A program made the translations under genes and the position numbers. From contig NZ_PRLH01000188.1 in assembly GCF_003013815.1 (NCBI RefSeq), positions 1 to 44,646 on the forward strand: a stretch of 44,646 nucleotides of DNA. Reading direction: 5' to 3'. Under the pieces are notes generated by a model. That model saw only the letters and a list, made by a program, of their open reading frames with translations. It made no database searches and was not told the origin of the DNA. The DNA comes from Cyanothece sp. BG0011 (GTDB lineage Bacteria > Cyanobacteriota > Cyanobacteriia > Cyanobacteriales > Microcystaceae). Shown here piece by piece: positions 34,739 through 43,051 of the stretch (positions are counted from its first letter, which is position 1; every line of letters begins with the position of its first letter).

Positions 34739-36031
34739 ATGAACATTGCAGTGGTGGGCCTAAGTCACAAAACCGCCCCAGTTGAAGTCCGCGAAAAGTT
34801 AAGTATCCAAGAGGCAAAAATTGAAGAAGCCTTGATCCATATAAAGGGTTATCCTCATATTGAAGAAGTGGCTGTCATCAGCACCTGTAACCGTCTAGAA
34901 ATTTATGCGGTGGTGACAGACACAGAAAAAGGAGTTGTCGAGATTACTCAATTCCTCTCAGAAATTGGTCATATTCCCTTAAACTATCTGCGTCGCTATT
35001 TATTTACCTTGCTTCATCAAGATGCGGTGCGTCACCTGTTAAGAGTGGCGGCAGGGTTAGAAAGTTTAGTGTTAGGGGAAGGACAAATTTTAGCCCAGGT
35101 GAAAACCACCCATAAATTATCCCAAAAATATAAAGGCATTGGCCGATTACTTGATCGCCTCTTTAAACAAGCTATCACCGCAGGAAAACGGGTGCGTAGC
35201 GAAACTAATATCGGTACAGGTGCTGTGTCTATTAGTTCGGCGGCCGTAGAATTAGCCATCACCAAAGTCGATGATTTAGGGACCCGTAACATTAGTATTA
35301 TCGGTGCGGGGAAAATGGCTTGTTTATTGGTTAAACATCTTGTGGCCAAGGGAGCAACTTCGATTACCATTGTTAACCGTTCTCAGCGTCGGGCTGAAGA
35401 ATTGGCCAAGAAATTTCCTCAAGCTGAGTTAACCCTGGTTTCTTTGGATGAGATGATGAATGTAGTCGGTCAGTCTCATCTGGTGTTTACTAGCACAGGG
35501 GCCACTGAACCGATTTTACATCAAGACAATCTCAAAGAAGTGGTGTCGGTGGAACAACAATTAATGTTATTTGATATTTCTGTTCCTCGAAATGTGGCCA
35601 CCAATGTCCAAGAGATGGATATCGTCGAAGCTTATAACGTGGATGATTTAAAGGCTGTGGTGGCTCAAAATCATGCCAGTCGTCGTCAAATGGCTTTAGA
35701 GGCTGAAGCCTTACTCGAAGAAGAAGTTGAAGCCTTTGAACTATGGTGGCGTTCCTTAGAAACCGTCCCAACCATTAGCTGTCTGAGGACAAAAGTCGAA
35801 AGCATCCGCGAACAAGAACTCGAAAAAGCCTTATCTCGTTTGGGAACGGAGTTTGCTGAAAAGCATCAAGAGGTGATTGAAGCTTTAACCAGAGGGATCG
35901 TTAATAAGATATTACACGAACCCATGGTGCAACTGCGGGCGCAACAGGATATAGAAGCTAGACAAAGATGTTTACAGTCTTTGCAAATGTTATTTGATCT
36001 TGAAATTGAGATCGAGAAACAATTTGGTTAA
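34739..36031 (+). CDS. hemA: Glutamyl-tRNA reductase
   Basis: First committed step of C5 tetrapyrrole synthesis (heme, chlorophyll, bilins): reduces glutamyl-tRNA to glutamate-1-semialdehyde. The 430 residues contain the catalytic Cys50 in [14 protein letters not shown], the active-site region [21 protein letters not shown], the NADPH-binding segment [17 protein letters not shown] and a C-terminal dimerisation helix bundle. ATG 34739 with a good TAGGAG six bases upstream. It is followed by a strong terminator. Confidence 0.98.
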   Translation: MNIAVVGLSHKTAPVEVREKLSIQEAKIEEALIHIKGYPHIEEVAVISTCNRLEIYAVVTDTEKGVVEITQFLSEIGHIPLNYLRRYLFTLLHQDAVRHLLRVAAGLESLVLGEGQILAQVKTTHKLSQKYKGIGRLLDRLFKQAITAGKRVRSETNIGTGAVSISSAAVELAITKVDDLGTRNISIIGAGKMACLLVKHLVAKGATSITIVNRSQRRAEELAKKFPQAELTLVSLDEMMNVVGQSHLVFTSTGATEPILHQDNLKEVVSVEQQLMLFDISVPRNVATNVQEMDIVEAYNVDDLKAVVAQNHASRRQMALEAEALLEEEVEAFELWWRSLETVPTISCLRTKVESIREQELEKALSRLGTEFAEKHQEVIEALTRGIVNKILHEPMVQLRAQQDIEARQRCLQSLQMLFDLEIEIEKQFG

Positions 36032-36085
36032 ACATTAGGGATGTTTCACAGTATCGATTGTTAAATATCCCAGATCAATTTATAT

Positions 36086-36121
36086 TCTCTCGTTGAAGCA
36101 AAATTTAACGAGAGATTTTTC
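36086..36121 (+). terminator. Rho-independent terminator of hemA
   Basis: TCTCTCGTT (36086-36094) pairs with AACGAGAGA (36107-36115), extendable by further A-T/G-T pairs towards a 6-base loop, followed by TTTTTCTTTTT. Strong rightward terminator 55 bases after the hemA stop. Confidence 0.85.
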
Positions 36122-36154
36122 TTTTTACTCATATTTTGCATCTTCGATATCTGC

Positions 36155-37400
36155 TTCATGAAACCTAGACAAACCTGGACAGGCTTGTTGTTCAATTCCT
36201 GCTTCAACCAAGGGAGACGGCTCCTTCTTGTCCACAGGCGTTCACCGATAAGCCATCGGCATTCTTGATCCAACCTTCGATATTTTTTGAGGCGTTGAGA
36301 TCCCTGTCCATAACTTGGCCACAATTTTGACAATAATAAACTCTTTCAAATAAGGGCATATCTTGTATATTTCCGCAGACTGAACAAGTTTTTGAACTGG
36401 GGAACCACCTATCTACTATGGTTAACAAAAAGCCAAAACATTCTTGTTTATAACTCAACAATTCTCGAAAACGATACAATCCTAAATTAGATAAGGCATC
36501 GGATAATTTGTGGTTAGCCATCATCCCTTTTATGTTTAAATCTTCTATGAGAATATGTTGATAAGTTTTGGCCAATAATGTGGTGGTTTTTTGCAGAAAA
36601 TCTTCTCGAATGTTGGTTATTCTTTTATGCTTTTTTCTTAGTTTCTGGTAATATTTAACCGCATTTTTAGATGCAGAGATTCCAGAACGACGGTTGCTGT
36701 GTACCTTATTTCTGTTTCTCCATTGTATCTTTCCTAGCTTGGTTTTCGCTTTTTTGATGGAAGATGGAGCCTCCAAGGTGTTTCCGTCACTAAGAGTGGC
36801 AAAAGTTTTTATTCCTAAGTCAATTCCTACTTTTTTATGGCAGTGTTTCATCTCAGGTCTTTTACAAGCTGAAACGGCAAAACTTATATACCATTTCCCT
36901 GCAGACCTCGATATAGTAAAGGTTTGAGAAACACAGTTATAAGGGATAGCCTCTTTTAATCTGAATGTTCCCAAAGTAGGAATTTTTATCTTTTTTCCCT
37001 CCTTGACTAATACCTTACCGTTAGAACTATCTACTGTAAAACTACAGTGATCTTTCTTCTTTTTAAAACGAGGTAAGTCTGCTTTTATTTTAGGCTCTCT
37101 CCAACGGGAAAATGCTTTTTTCAAGTCCCTAAAAGCATTCTGATAAATGCGAGATGAATATTTATTTGTCCATAAATATTCTGTTTGCTTTTTAGTAATG
37201 TTTGTAAAGACTTTCTTGATAGCATCTAACCGTTTTGAGTCACTGCCAGAAATTTCGGGAATATCCCAGGTGGATTTGAGTAAAGATAAGCCATGATTGT
37301 ATACAAAGCGAGAAAAGCCAGCACAGCCAGCAAAAAAGCTCTTTTCTTTGTTATTCAGCTTTAATTCTCTCTTAATTGCGTACATGATTAGCTCTTTGAC
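36155..37400 (-). mobile_element. TnpB-only IS200/IS605-family element (IS1341-like)
   Basis: tnpB without tnpA, followed by a 3' region with tandem AAACCTAGAC / AAACCTGGAC (36161-36180) and an AAGCCT-GTCC-AGGTTT stem, the subterminal hairpin type of this family. A G/C-rich repeat abuts the 5' side at 37401. Exact ends are not determined. Transposition would need TnpA in trans. Confidence 0.6.
36204..37385 (-). CDS. tnpB: TnpB RNA-guided endonuclease (OrfB)
   Basis: A 393-residue ancestor-type relative of Cas12. The complete RuvC triad is visible: Asp189 in GIDLGIKTFATLSDG, Glu281 in ILIEDLNIKGM and Asp362 in MDRDLNASKNI. A zinc ribbon, CSVC ... CQNC (Cys334, 337, 352, 355), lies between II and III. 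The N-terminus (YAIKRELKLNNKEKSFFAGC) is the usual OrfB helix-turn-helix start. In this family the guide (omega) RNA overlaps the 3' end of the gene and runs past the element's right end, here expected around 36100-36300 on the minus strand. No frameshift or missing catalytic residue, so activity is possible. It is convergent with hemA. Confidence 0.92.
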   Translation of the reverse strand: MYAIKRELKLNNKEKSFFAGCAGFSRFVYNHGLSLLKSTWDIPEISGSDSKRLDAIKKVFTNITKKQTEYLWTNKYSSRIYQNAFRDLKKAFSRWREPKIKADLPRFKKKKDHCSFTVDSSNGKVLVKEGKKIKIPTLGTFRLKEAIPYNCVSQTFTISRSAGKWYISFAVSACKRPEMKHCHKKVGIDLGIKTFATLSDGNTLEAPSSIKKAKTKLGKIQWRNRNKVHSNRRSGISASKNAVKYYQKLRKKHKRITNIREDFLQKTTTLLAKTYQHILIEDLNIKGMMANHKLSDALSNLGLYRFRELLSYKQECFGFLLTIVDRWFPSSKTCSVCGNIQDMPLFERVYYCQNCGQVMDRDLNASKNIEGWIKNADGLSVNACGQEGAVSLG

Positions 37401-37482
37401 TCCCTACCCCCCCTGCCCCTAACCCCCCTGCCCCTAACCCCCCTGCCCCCCTTGTAAAGGGGGGTGTGGGGGGTGTGGGGGG
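37401..37482. repeat. G/C-rich quadruplex-prone repeat, copy 2 (inverted)
   Basis: Starts TCCCTACCCC, continues C-runs spaced by TG and TAA, centre CTTGTAAAG, then GGGGGG-TGT-GGGGGG-TGT-GGGGGG. Its reverse complement matches the repeat at 17194-17296 in order and spacing, both ending TAGGGA. On the minus strand it carries four or more G runs with short loops. Confidence 0.8.
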
Positions 37483-37487
37483 ATAAT

Positions 37488-38411
37488 CTAAAATTGTGAC
37501 CATTGTTGAAGGATATAATTATGAAACTCATCTCTATCAACTGTCTCCATCGCTAAAATTTTTCGTCCTTTTTCAACCACTTTAATTCTTCCCTGAGAAC
37601 TGCCGGTTGTCATTACTTCCGTTTCCCATTCTTTGAGAGAAAATAAGTCTGAACGATGTAAATAAGACGTAGCTAAAACATCCCAACAATAGTAGTCTTG
37701 GGGAATGGCTAAAGCGTAACAAAGTCCGGCTAAATCTGAGAGTTGATGCTGTCTTTGTTTCGCTAATTTTCTGATAAACTCAGCCGTTACCGGCACGGTA
37801 TTGGTAATATCTAAAGAACAAAGGATTAAAGGAACATTACTTTGCCAAACCCTCTCAACGGCGATCGCATCCCAATAAGCATTCCATTCGGCACTGCCAT
37901 CATGTTCCGGGGCAAATTCTTTTTCGACATTCCCGGCCACATTTAACGCCCCTCCCATCCAGACAATTTCTTTAATTTTCCCTTCAATGGTGGGATCAAT
38001 GTCTAAAGCAGTGGCAACGGTGGTTAAGGGCCCTGTCACCATCAATGTGACCGGTTCAGAGGCACGGTGCAACGTTTCTACCATAAACTGTTGTCCAGTT
38101 TGGGACAGTAAGGGCGTTTTAAGGGTATCTTCTTGATTAAGAATAGGAAAATTATCCATAATCAAAGAATCACGGCGATATAGTGCTGGAAAGGGATGAA
38201 TCCCTCTTACGGTACTTTCAGCCACCGGAATATGATGACATTCCATCAAATCCAGCAGTTTTCGGGTCACATTCACAGCAGCATTAATATAACAATCAGC
38301 AGGAGTGACAATAATGCCCAAAACCTCTACATTGGGCATGGTCATTAATAATAAGGTTGCCAGAATATCATCGATCGCCCCGTCGTGATCCAACAAAACT
38401 AATTTAGACAT
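37488..38411 (-). CDS. Inosine-uridine-preferring nucleoside hydrolase family protein
   Basis: Cleaves the N-glycosidic bond of ribonucleosides for salvage. The calcium/ribose site DHDGAIDD is at residues 8-15, followed by GIIVTPADCYI, VTGPLTTVATALD, a GGALNVAGNVEKEFAPEHDGSAEWNAYWDA region and WDVLATSYLHRSDLF. ATG 38411 (MSKLVLLDHDGAIDD) is the natural start, about 307 residues; a further-upstream ATG at 38453 would overlap the preceding gene. Likely cotranscribed with the DUF2949 gene 17 bases ahead. Confidence 0.92.
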   Translation of the reverse strand: MSKLVLLDHDGAIDDILATLLLMTMPNVEVLGIIVTPADCYINAAVNVTRKLLDLMECHHIPVAESTVRGIHPFPALYRRDSLIMDNFPILNQEDTLKTPLLSQTGQQFMVETLHRASEPVTLMVTGPLTTVATALDIDPTIEGKIKEIVWMGGALNVAGNVEKEFAPEHDGSAEWNAYWDAIAVERVWQSNVPLILCSLDITNTVPVTAEFIRKLAKQRQHQLSDLAGLCYALAIPQDYYCWDVLATSYLHRSDLFSLKEWETEVMTTGSSQGRIKVVEKGRKILAMETVDRDEFHNYILQQWSQF

Positions 38412-38428
38412 ACTTGAAGTGAATAAAG

Positions 38429-38632
38429 TTAAACCGATGGATCTTCTAACCAATCGTAAATTTTATCCAATTGGTTTAAATTAATGAGACCATATTGCCA
38501 GAGCAACATGGGTAAAGGACCTTGGGTTTGTTCCATGGAACGTTGGGCGATCGCAATAGAATCATGGGACAATAAAAGTTCTTCGTGTAGAAAACGCAAA
38601 AATTGTTTATGGGTGATGTGTGACATAGTCAT
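38429..38632 (-). CDS. DUF2949-like small protein
   Basis: 67 residues, helical (KQFLRFLHEELLLSHDSIAI, then GPLPMLLWQYGLINLNQLDKIYDWLE), matching the cyanobacterial DUF2949 pattern. Function unknown. ATG 38632 or 38626. It precedes the nucleoside hydrolase gene with a short gap, suggesting one transcript. Confidence 0.7.
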   Translation of the reverse strand: MTMSHITHKQFLRFLHEELLLSHDSIAIAQRSMEQTQGPLPMLLWQYGLINLNQLDKIYDWLEDPSV

Positions 38633-39025
38633 TTTACCTTAAGAATTCATCGTTAATGAGGGTCTTGTCTTGAGAATTCAATCAGGATCTTTTCTGGTTT
38701 TGGCAATTTGGCGATCGTCGACGGTATTGATATCAACGAAGTTTTTCCATAAAGAGCGAACGGTATCATTCCTAGATGACTAGGATCTGGCTCAATCGTT
38801 ATCCTGTGTTTCCTTCTCAAACCTTCACGTCATTGGAAAAACAGCTTTTTAACCAAAATCATCAAGTTGTTTTCCTCTTTGTTTCTTCACACCACTAACT
38901 CCCAACGGGACAAGCGCCCTAGGAAGTCATTTCTTCTCTCCATATTATGTGTAGATTGTATTATAAATAATTTAGAAAATCTATAGATATTTGTAAAAGC
39001 TTACATTTATCAAACTTATTATTTT
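38633..39025. other. Spacer between DUF2949 and DUF192 genes
   Basis: 393 bases, largely featureless. One 40-codon frame on the plus strand (38776-38898, MTRIWLNRYPVFPSQ...) is open but has no ribosome-binding site and no family. A small CCTAG-ATGA-CTAGG palindrome lies at 38771-38784. I see no RNA gene. Confidence 0.4.
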
Positions 39026-39538
39026 TTAAGGATTAGGGGATGTATTTTCTATAAACTCAATGTCTAGTTGATCCCCTGGTTCAATTCCTAATTCTGTCGC
39101 CCGTCCTCCTGCTAGTTCAATCACTTGGTTCACTAAGTTTTCAGGTCCATAAGTAGGACAGGGATCAACGCTACAGGGAGGAACATTGGGGAAAACAGCC
39201 CTAACCCTGCCATTAGCTAAGAAAATCATATCTAAAGGAATATTGACGTTTTTCATCCAAAATCTAACCGGTCTTAGCTGTTCAAAGACAAAAATCATCC
39301 CTCGATTTTTTTCTAAAGATTGACGATACATTAAACCCATTTGTTGTTGTTCGGGTGTTTTTGCCACTTCTAATTCGATTACAGTTTCGTCAATTTTCAC
39401 CATCGCTTCGATAGGAAGCTTTTGACCTTGTTCTTCAATATTTTCGGTTATATCTTTATTATATTCTGCTTGGGTAGACGGAGTACATCCCATCAAAACA
39501 AGGGTGATAATCAGAATTGAACTAATTGTTTTAAACAT
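39026..39538 (-). CDS. DUF192 lipoprotein
   Basis: A DUF192-family protein exported as a lipoprotein. From ATG 39538 it has an N-terminal FKTISSILIITLVLMGC with a lipobox (LMGC), then a charged linker and the DUF192 fold: ELEVAKTPEQQQMGLMYRQS, NRGMIFVFEQLRPVRFWMKN, IPLDMIFLANGRV, QVIELAGGRATELGIEPGD. The biochemical role is unknown. An upstream ATG at 39574 would hide the signal. Last gene of the lptC-regulator-DUF192 operon, 59 bases downstream of the regulator. Confidence 0.88.
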   Translation of the reverse strand: MFKTISSILIITLVLMGCTPSTQAEYNKDITENIEEQGQKLPIEAMVKIDETVIELEVAKTPEQQQMGLMYRQSLEKNRGMIFVFEQLRPVRFWMKNVNIPLDMIFLANGRVRAVFPNVPPCSVDPCPTYGPENLVNQVIELAGGRATELGIEPGDQLDIEFIENTSPNP

Positions 39539-39597
39539 AACTTTTTCTACTTCTTTATCATCTAAAATAATCAATTTAACTGTTGTTATCTCTACGG

Positions 39598-40278
39598 TTA
39601 TCCTTCTCGTAAAACATACCCTACCCCTCGAACGGTATGAATTAAGCGTTTATGGTCTTCATTTTCTATTTTGATGCGTAAATAACGAATATAAACCTCA
39701 ATGACATTAGATTCTCCTTGAAACTCTTCTCCCCAAACATTTTCTAAAATTTTCTCTCGACTTAAAACTTTTTGGGGATGGGACATGAGATATTTAAGCA
39801 ACTCAAATTCCTTCATGGTTAAATCGATGGGCTTATTATTAATAAAAAGTTGTCGAGTGGTTAAGTCTAGAACAATATCACTATATTGTAATTGTTCTTT
39901 CACTACTTTAGGCGGGGTTAAATAAAAGCGGACTAACTTCAATAAAGCGGGACTATAATCGGTTTTCAATAGATAATCATCGGCCCCTGCTTCTAAACAA
40001 GCTACCCTTTCTTCTACGGTTTCTGTATTAATCATCATAATTAAAATCAAGGACTTTTGTAATTGTCGCAACTGAGTGCAGAGGGTGAGTCCAGTGTTAT
40101 CATTAGGGTGACAATTAATCACCACCATGGCTGGTTGATGGATAGTGACATTTTCGATGGTTTGACGAATATCATTAATAATAATGGGTGTATAGCCTGC
40201 TTCTTGTAACTCAGGGCAGATACGTTGATTAAAATTATGATCAAGTTGTACTAAAAGAATACAAGGATTTAGAGTCAT
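39598..40278 (-). CDS. OmpR-type response regulator with degenerate receiver
   Basis: A 226-residue two-domain regulator: receiver 1-125 and winged-helix DNA-binding domain 130-226 (DLTTRQLFINNKPIDLTMKE, ENVWGEEFQGESNVIEVYIR, IHTVRGVGYVLREG). The phosphoacceptor position, expected after MVVI, is Asn55 (INCHPND), and only one acidic residue (Asp13) remains of the usual pair, although Lys105 is kept. Such atypical receivers usually act without phosphorylation. It lies one base after lptC and just before the DUF192 gene, hinting that it works with envelope functions or is regulated with them. Confidence 0.88.
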   Translation of the reverse strand: MTLNPCILLVQLDHNFNQRICPELQEAGYTPIIINDIRQTIENVTIHQPAMVVINCHPNDNTGLTLCTQLRQLQKSLILIMMINTETVEERVACLEAGADDYLLKTDYSPALLKLVRFYLTPPKVVKEQLQYSDIVLDLTTRQLFINNKPIDLTMKEFELLKYLMSHPQKVLSREKILENVWGEEFQGESNVIEVYIRYLRIKIENEDHKRLIHTVRGVGYVLREG

Positions 40279-40279
40279 T

Positions 40280-41449
40280 TTACTCAGGAAAAATTTCTGT
40301 TACTACCCGTTCTTGGCGATCGCTATTGGTGACAACAATATTATTATCAACTAAAGTACCGACGGCTTTTTCTCCGGTTAAATTTAATTTAGGGTTTTGA
40401 TTTTGTTCGTAAATGACATTGCCATAAGCTTCAATGGTTTGGGCGACCATATTCCAAGTTAGGTTATTGGAGTATAACTTACTATCATTGGCTTGACTGA
40501 TTCCTTGAACCCCTCCTTGAAGATAAGCCATATTGTCTGCCAAGTTAACATGGCCTTGATTGCCGGTTAGGGTAATATTTTGTTCATACTGGATCAATTG
40601 AACGGGTTTACTCGCATAAACTTGACGGGTTTGATAATGCCAAACAATTTCATTGGTGGCCACTTGTAGGGGAGGTTTAAGGGATTTATATTCAATATTT
40701 TCTTTGACGATCACTTGTTTTTTATCGAGTAACACCCTGGCCTGTTTGGCCACTAAGCGATCGGTGATCGTCTTGTCTTGAAATTTGATCAGGGTTAAAA
40801 GGCGATCGCCAATAATCGTTTGTTTAGGCACTTCCCAGATTAAATGTTCTGTTTTTAACTGTAACTGTTTTTCTTCAGAAGTGGCTTCAATTTTTCCGGT
40901 TAATTCTAATGTTTGCTCACGGGTATTATATTTTCCTTCTTCGGCGGATGCTTCGAGTTGAGGATGGGACCCTCGCACATTTTTGCGAATGGTTAATAGA
41001 GAGGCTTCCGGTTGCCATTGGACTTCTTCGCTACGAAGAACCGCTTCGTTACGGGGGTCTACCGCCACCACGTTTTCCCTCAGAAAAATCTCGGCCCCAT
41101 CTCGGTCGATTACTCCATAGTCAGATTTTACTCGTAATACCACTTCCCCGTCTTGCAAAATATTGCCTTTGACTGCTGTTAAATTAGCTTTTTTACGATC
41201 TGGACTATATTGTGCTTCATCAACCTGTATTTTCCAAAGAAGTTCTCCTTTAGCATTGGATTGTTCTAAGGTGGCATTTTGTAGTTTTAAATTGGTTTCT
41301 TCTCTGGTTTCTCCTGAGGTTTCTAGGGTTTGGGACTGTTGTTTTCCTGATTGACAAGCCACTAAGCCCAATAGCAACACTAAGATCACCCCTTTCAGGC
41401 AGTTTAGAGGTAAATAATGTTTTTGTTTTAATGGATGGTGTTGGTTCAT
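40280..41449 (-). CDS. lptC: LptC-like LPS export lipoprotein
   Basis: A 389-residue envelope protein with a lipoprotein signal (CLKGVILVLLLGLVACQSGK, lipobox LVAC). A repeated beta-strand pattern follows (QNATLEQSNAKGELLWKIQV, KTEHLIWEVPKQTII, LTWNMVAQTIEAYGNVIYEQ) typical of LptC/LptA bridge proteins; cyanobacterial LptC is longer than the ~190-residue E. coli protein. Expected to carry LPS from the LptBFG transporter towards the outer membrane. First gene of the operon. Confidence 0.85.
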   Translation of the reverse strand: MNQHHPLKQKHYLPLNCLKGVILVLLLGLVACQSGKQQSQTLETSGETREETNLKLQNATLEQSNAKGELLWKIQVDEAQYSPDRKKANLTAVKGNILQDGEVVLRVKSDYGVIDRDGAEIFLRENVVAVDPRNEAVLRSEEVQWQPEASLLTIRKNVRGSHPQLEASAEEGKYNTREQTLELTGKIEATSEEKQLQLKTEHLIWEVPKQTIIGDRLLTLIKFQDKTITDRLVAKQARVLLDKKQVIVKENIEYKSLKPPLQVATNEIVWHYQTRQVYASKPVQLIQYEQNITLTGNQGHVNLADNMAYLQGGVQGISQANDSKLYSNNLTWNMVAQTIEAYGNVIYEQNQNPKLNLTGEKAVGTLVDNNIVVTNSDRQERVVTEIFPE

Positions 41450-41599
41450 TTTTGTTTAATGATAGTTTGATCAGGCTGATGCTAACGGGGACAATTGTAA
41501 CGTTTTGTGCAGGGGTTCAGCATTGTGACGACTCTTTACATCGAACATCTATTGTATCGTTCAATCAAGCCTTATTAATTATTAATTGTTAATTATCAA

Positions 41600-43051
41600 T
41601 TATTTTATCCATTTTCTGCGCCAAAAAAGTAGAGTTTCTAAACAGTTATTTAATAATTGATTTTGTTTATTTTTTTGCTCATGCCATTGTTGAGCAATTT
41701 GAAACAATATTTCACTGATGGTTCCATAGGGAGGAAATAATTTCTCAATTTTCTGAATTTTTATCTTATTTTTCATAGCTAAAGCAACTATATTGATGAT
41801 TTCATCACTGTTATTCCCAATAATATGACAGCCTAAAATTAGACCATTGCGACGAGTAATTAACTTGCAAAATCCTGTGGTTTCGTCTAAGTTGGTTGCT
41901 TTAACTAAACTTTTATAGTTTTTTTTAATAATGATTAAGTCATTTTCATATTCTTGTTTGGCTTGGGTTTCTGTTAGTCCCACTCTTGAAAAAATAGGAT
42001 CAATCAACATCCGAACGGGACAATGATCATAATTTACTTTAAAAATGGGATAAAAAATCGTGTTTTTAACAGCAATTGTACCTTCATATTGAGCCATATT
42101 AGATAAATTATATTGTCCCATTGCACGACCACAGGCATAAATATTAGGGTTAGTGGTTTGTAATTTATGGTTAGTTTTTATTTTGTTATTTTCTATTTCT
42201 ACTTTAACCCCTTCTAAATTTAATCCTTTTATATTTAATTTTCTTTGATTCATCATAATAATTTCATCGGTTTCTAGGGCTTTATTTCCTGCTTGAATCC
42301 ATTTTTTACCTTCTAGTTTTCTAACTTGAGTAATGGGACAATTGATGAATAATTGGATGCCTTCTGCTTCTAAGATAGCTTGAATCAGTTGTACAATGTC
42401 CTTATCTTCTTGGAGTAAAATATTAGAAGCTTCAACAATTAGAGTAATTTTTTTACCTAAACGGTTTAATGCTTGTGCCAGTTCAACCCCTAAAGCAGTT
42501 TGAGATACAATAACGATAGTTTCAGGTAATTGATCGATATTTAAGGTTTCTGGAATCAGATAACCCACCTCTGCTAATCCTGGAATTGGGGGAATAATAG
42601 TAATAGAAGGAGTGGCTAATAAATAACGACGCGATCGCAGGGTTCTATTTTTCAGAACAAAACCTAACTTAGGAAGACGACAAAATTCTCCTGACTCTTC
42701 AATAATATCGACTCCCAAGTTAGCTAATTTTTCTTGATTGGTTAATGCTTGTATATCTTGTTTAACAGCATCTTTCCACTGTTTGAGGTGAGTATAATTT
42801 AAGGGAGAAACTGAATCTAAATTGAGATGCCATTGGTTAAAATTATGCCAATGGCCATGAAGAAAAGTAAAATAATTAAGAATTAAACTCTCTGTTTCGA
42901 GAGAATAATGATTAGGGGTGGTTCCTAATACTAAAGCTACTCTGGTTTTCAACTTTATGGCTTCTGACGCAGCAAAAAAAGCTTCTGGGGTATTACCAAT
43001 AATAACGAGATCGTAATCTAAACTCATTGGGGAATAGGGAACAGTTATCAT
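41600..43051 (-). CDS. Degenerate pyridine-nucleotide-disulfide-oxidoreductase-like flavoprotein
   Basis: 483 residues on the plan of mercuric reductase/lipoamide dehydrogenase: FAD-binding N-domain, NAD domain (IVIVSQTALGVELAQALNRLG), NPNIYACGRAMG, and the C-terminal dimerisation domain (IDPIFSRVGLTETQAKQEYE). Nearly every catalytic signature is altered. The first glycine loop reads GNTPEA, the redox CxxxxC is absent, the second GxGxxG reads SQTALG, the GD that binds FAD is GR, and the C-terminal His-Glu is PYG-TISE. It may be a binding or scaffold protein rather than a reductase. ATG 43051 overlaps the stop of the debranching-enzyme gene by one base (TAATG); ATG 43027 is an alternative. Confidence 0.8.
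   Translation of the reverse strand: MITVPYSPMSLDYDLVIIGNTPEAFFAASEAIKLKTRVALVLGTTPNHYSLETESLILNYFTFLHGHWHNFNQWHLNLDSVSPLNYTHLKQWKDAVKQDIQALTNQEKLANLGVDIIEESGEFCRLPKLGFVLKNRTLRSRRYLLATPSITIIPPIPGLAEVGYLIPETLNIDQLPETIVIVSQTALGVELAQALNRLGKKITLIVEASNILLQEDKDIVQLIQAILEAEGIQLFINCPITQVRKLEGKKWIQAGNKALETDEIIMMNQRKLNIKGLNLEGVKVEIENNKIKTNHKLQTTNPNIYACGRAMGQYNLSNMAQYEGTIAVKNTIFYPIFKVNYDHCPVRMLIDPIFSRVGLTETQAKQEYENDLIIIKKNYKSLVKATNLDETTGFCKLITRRNGLILGCHIIGNNSDEIINIVALAMKNKIKIQKIEKLFPPYGTISEILFQIAQQWHEQKNKQNQLLNNCLETLLFWRRKWIK

Noticed and set aside
36086-36121. Hairpin considered as the right end of the TnpB element
   Set aside because: The T tract follows on the plus strand, directly after hemA, so it is better explained as the hemA terminator.
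38776-38898. 40-codon plus-strand frame in the DUF2949-DUF192 spacer
   Set aside because: No ribosome-binding site, no recognisable family, and a length expected by chance in AT-rich DNA.
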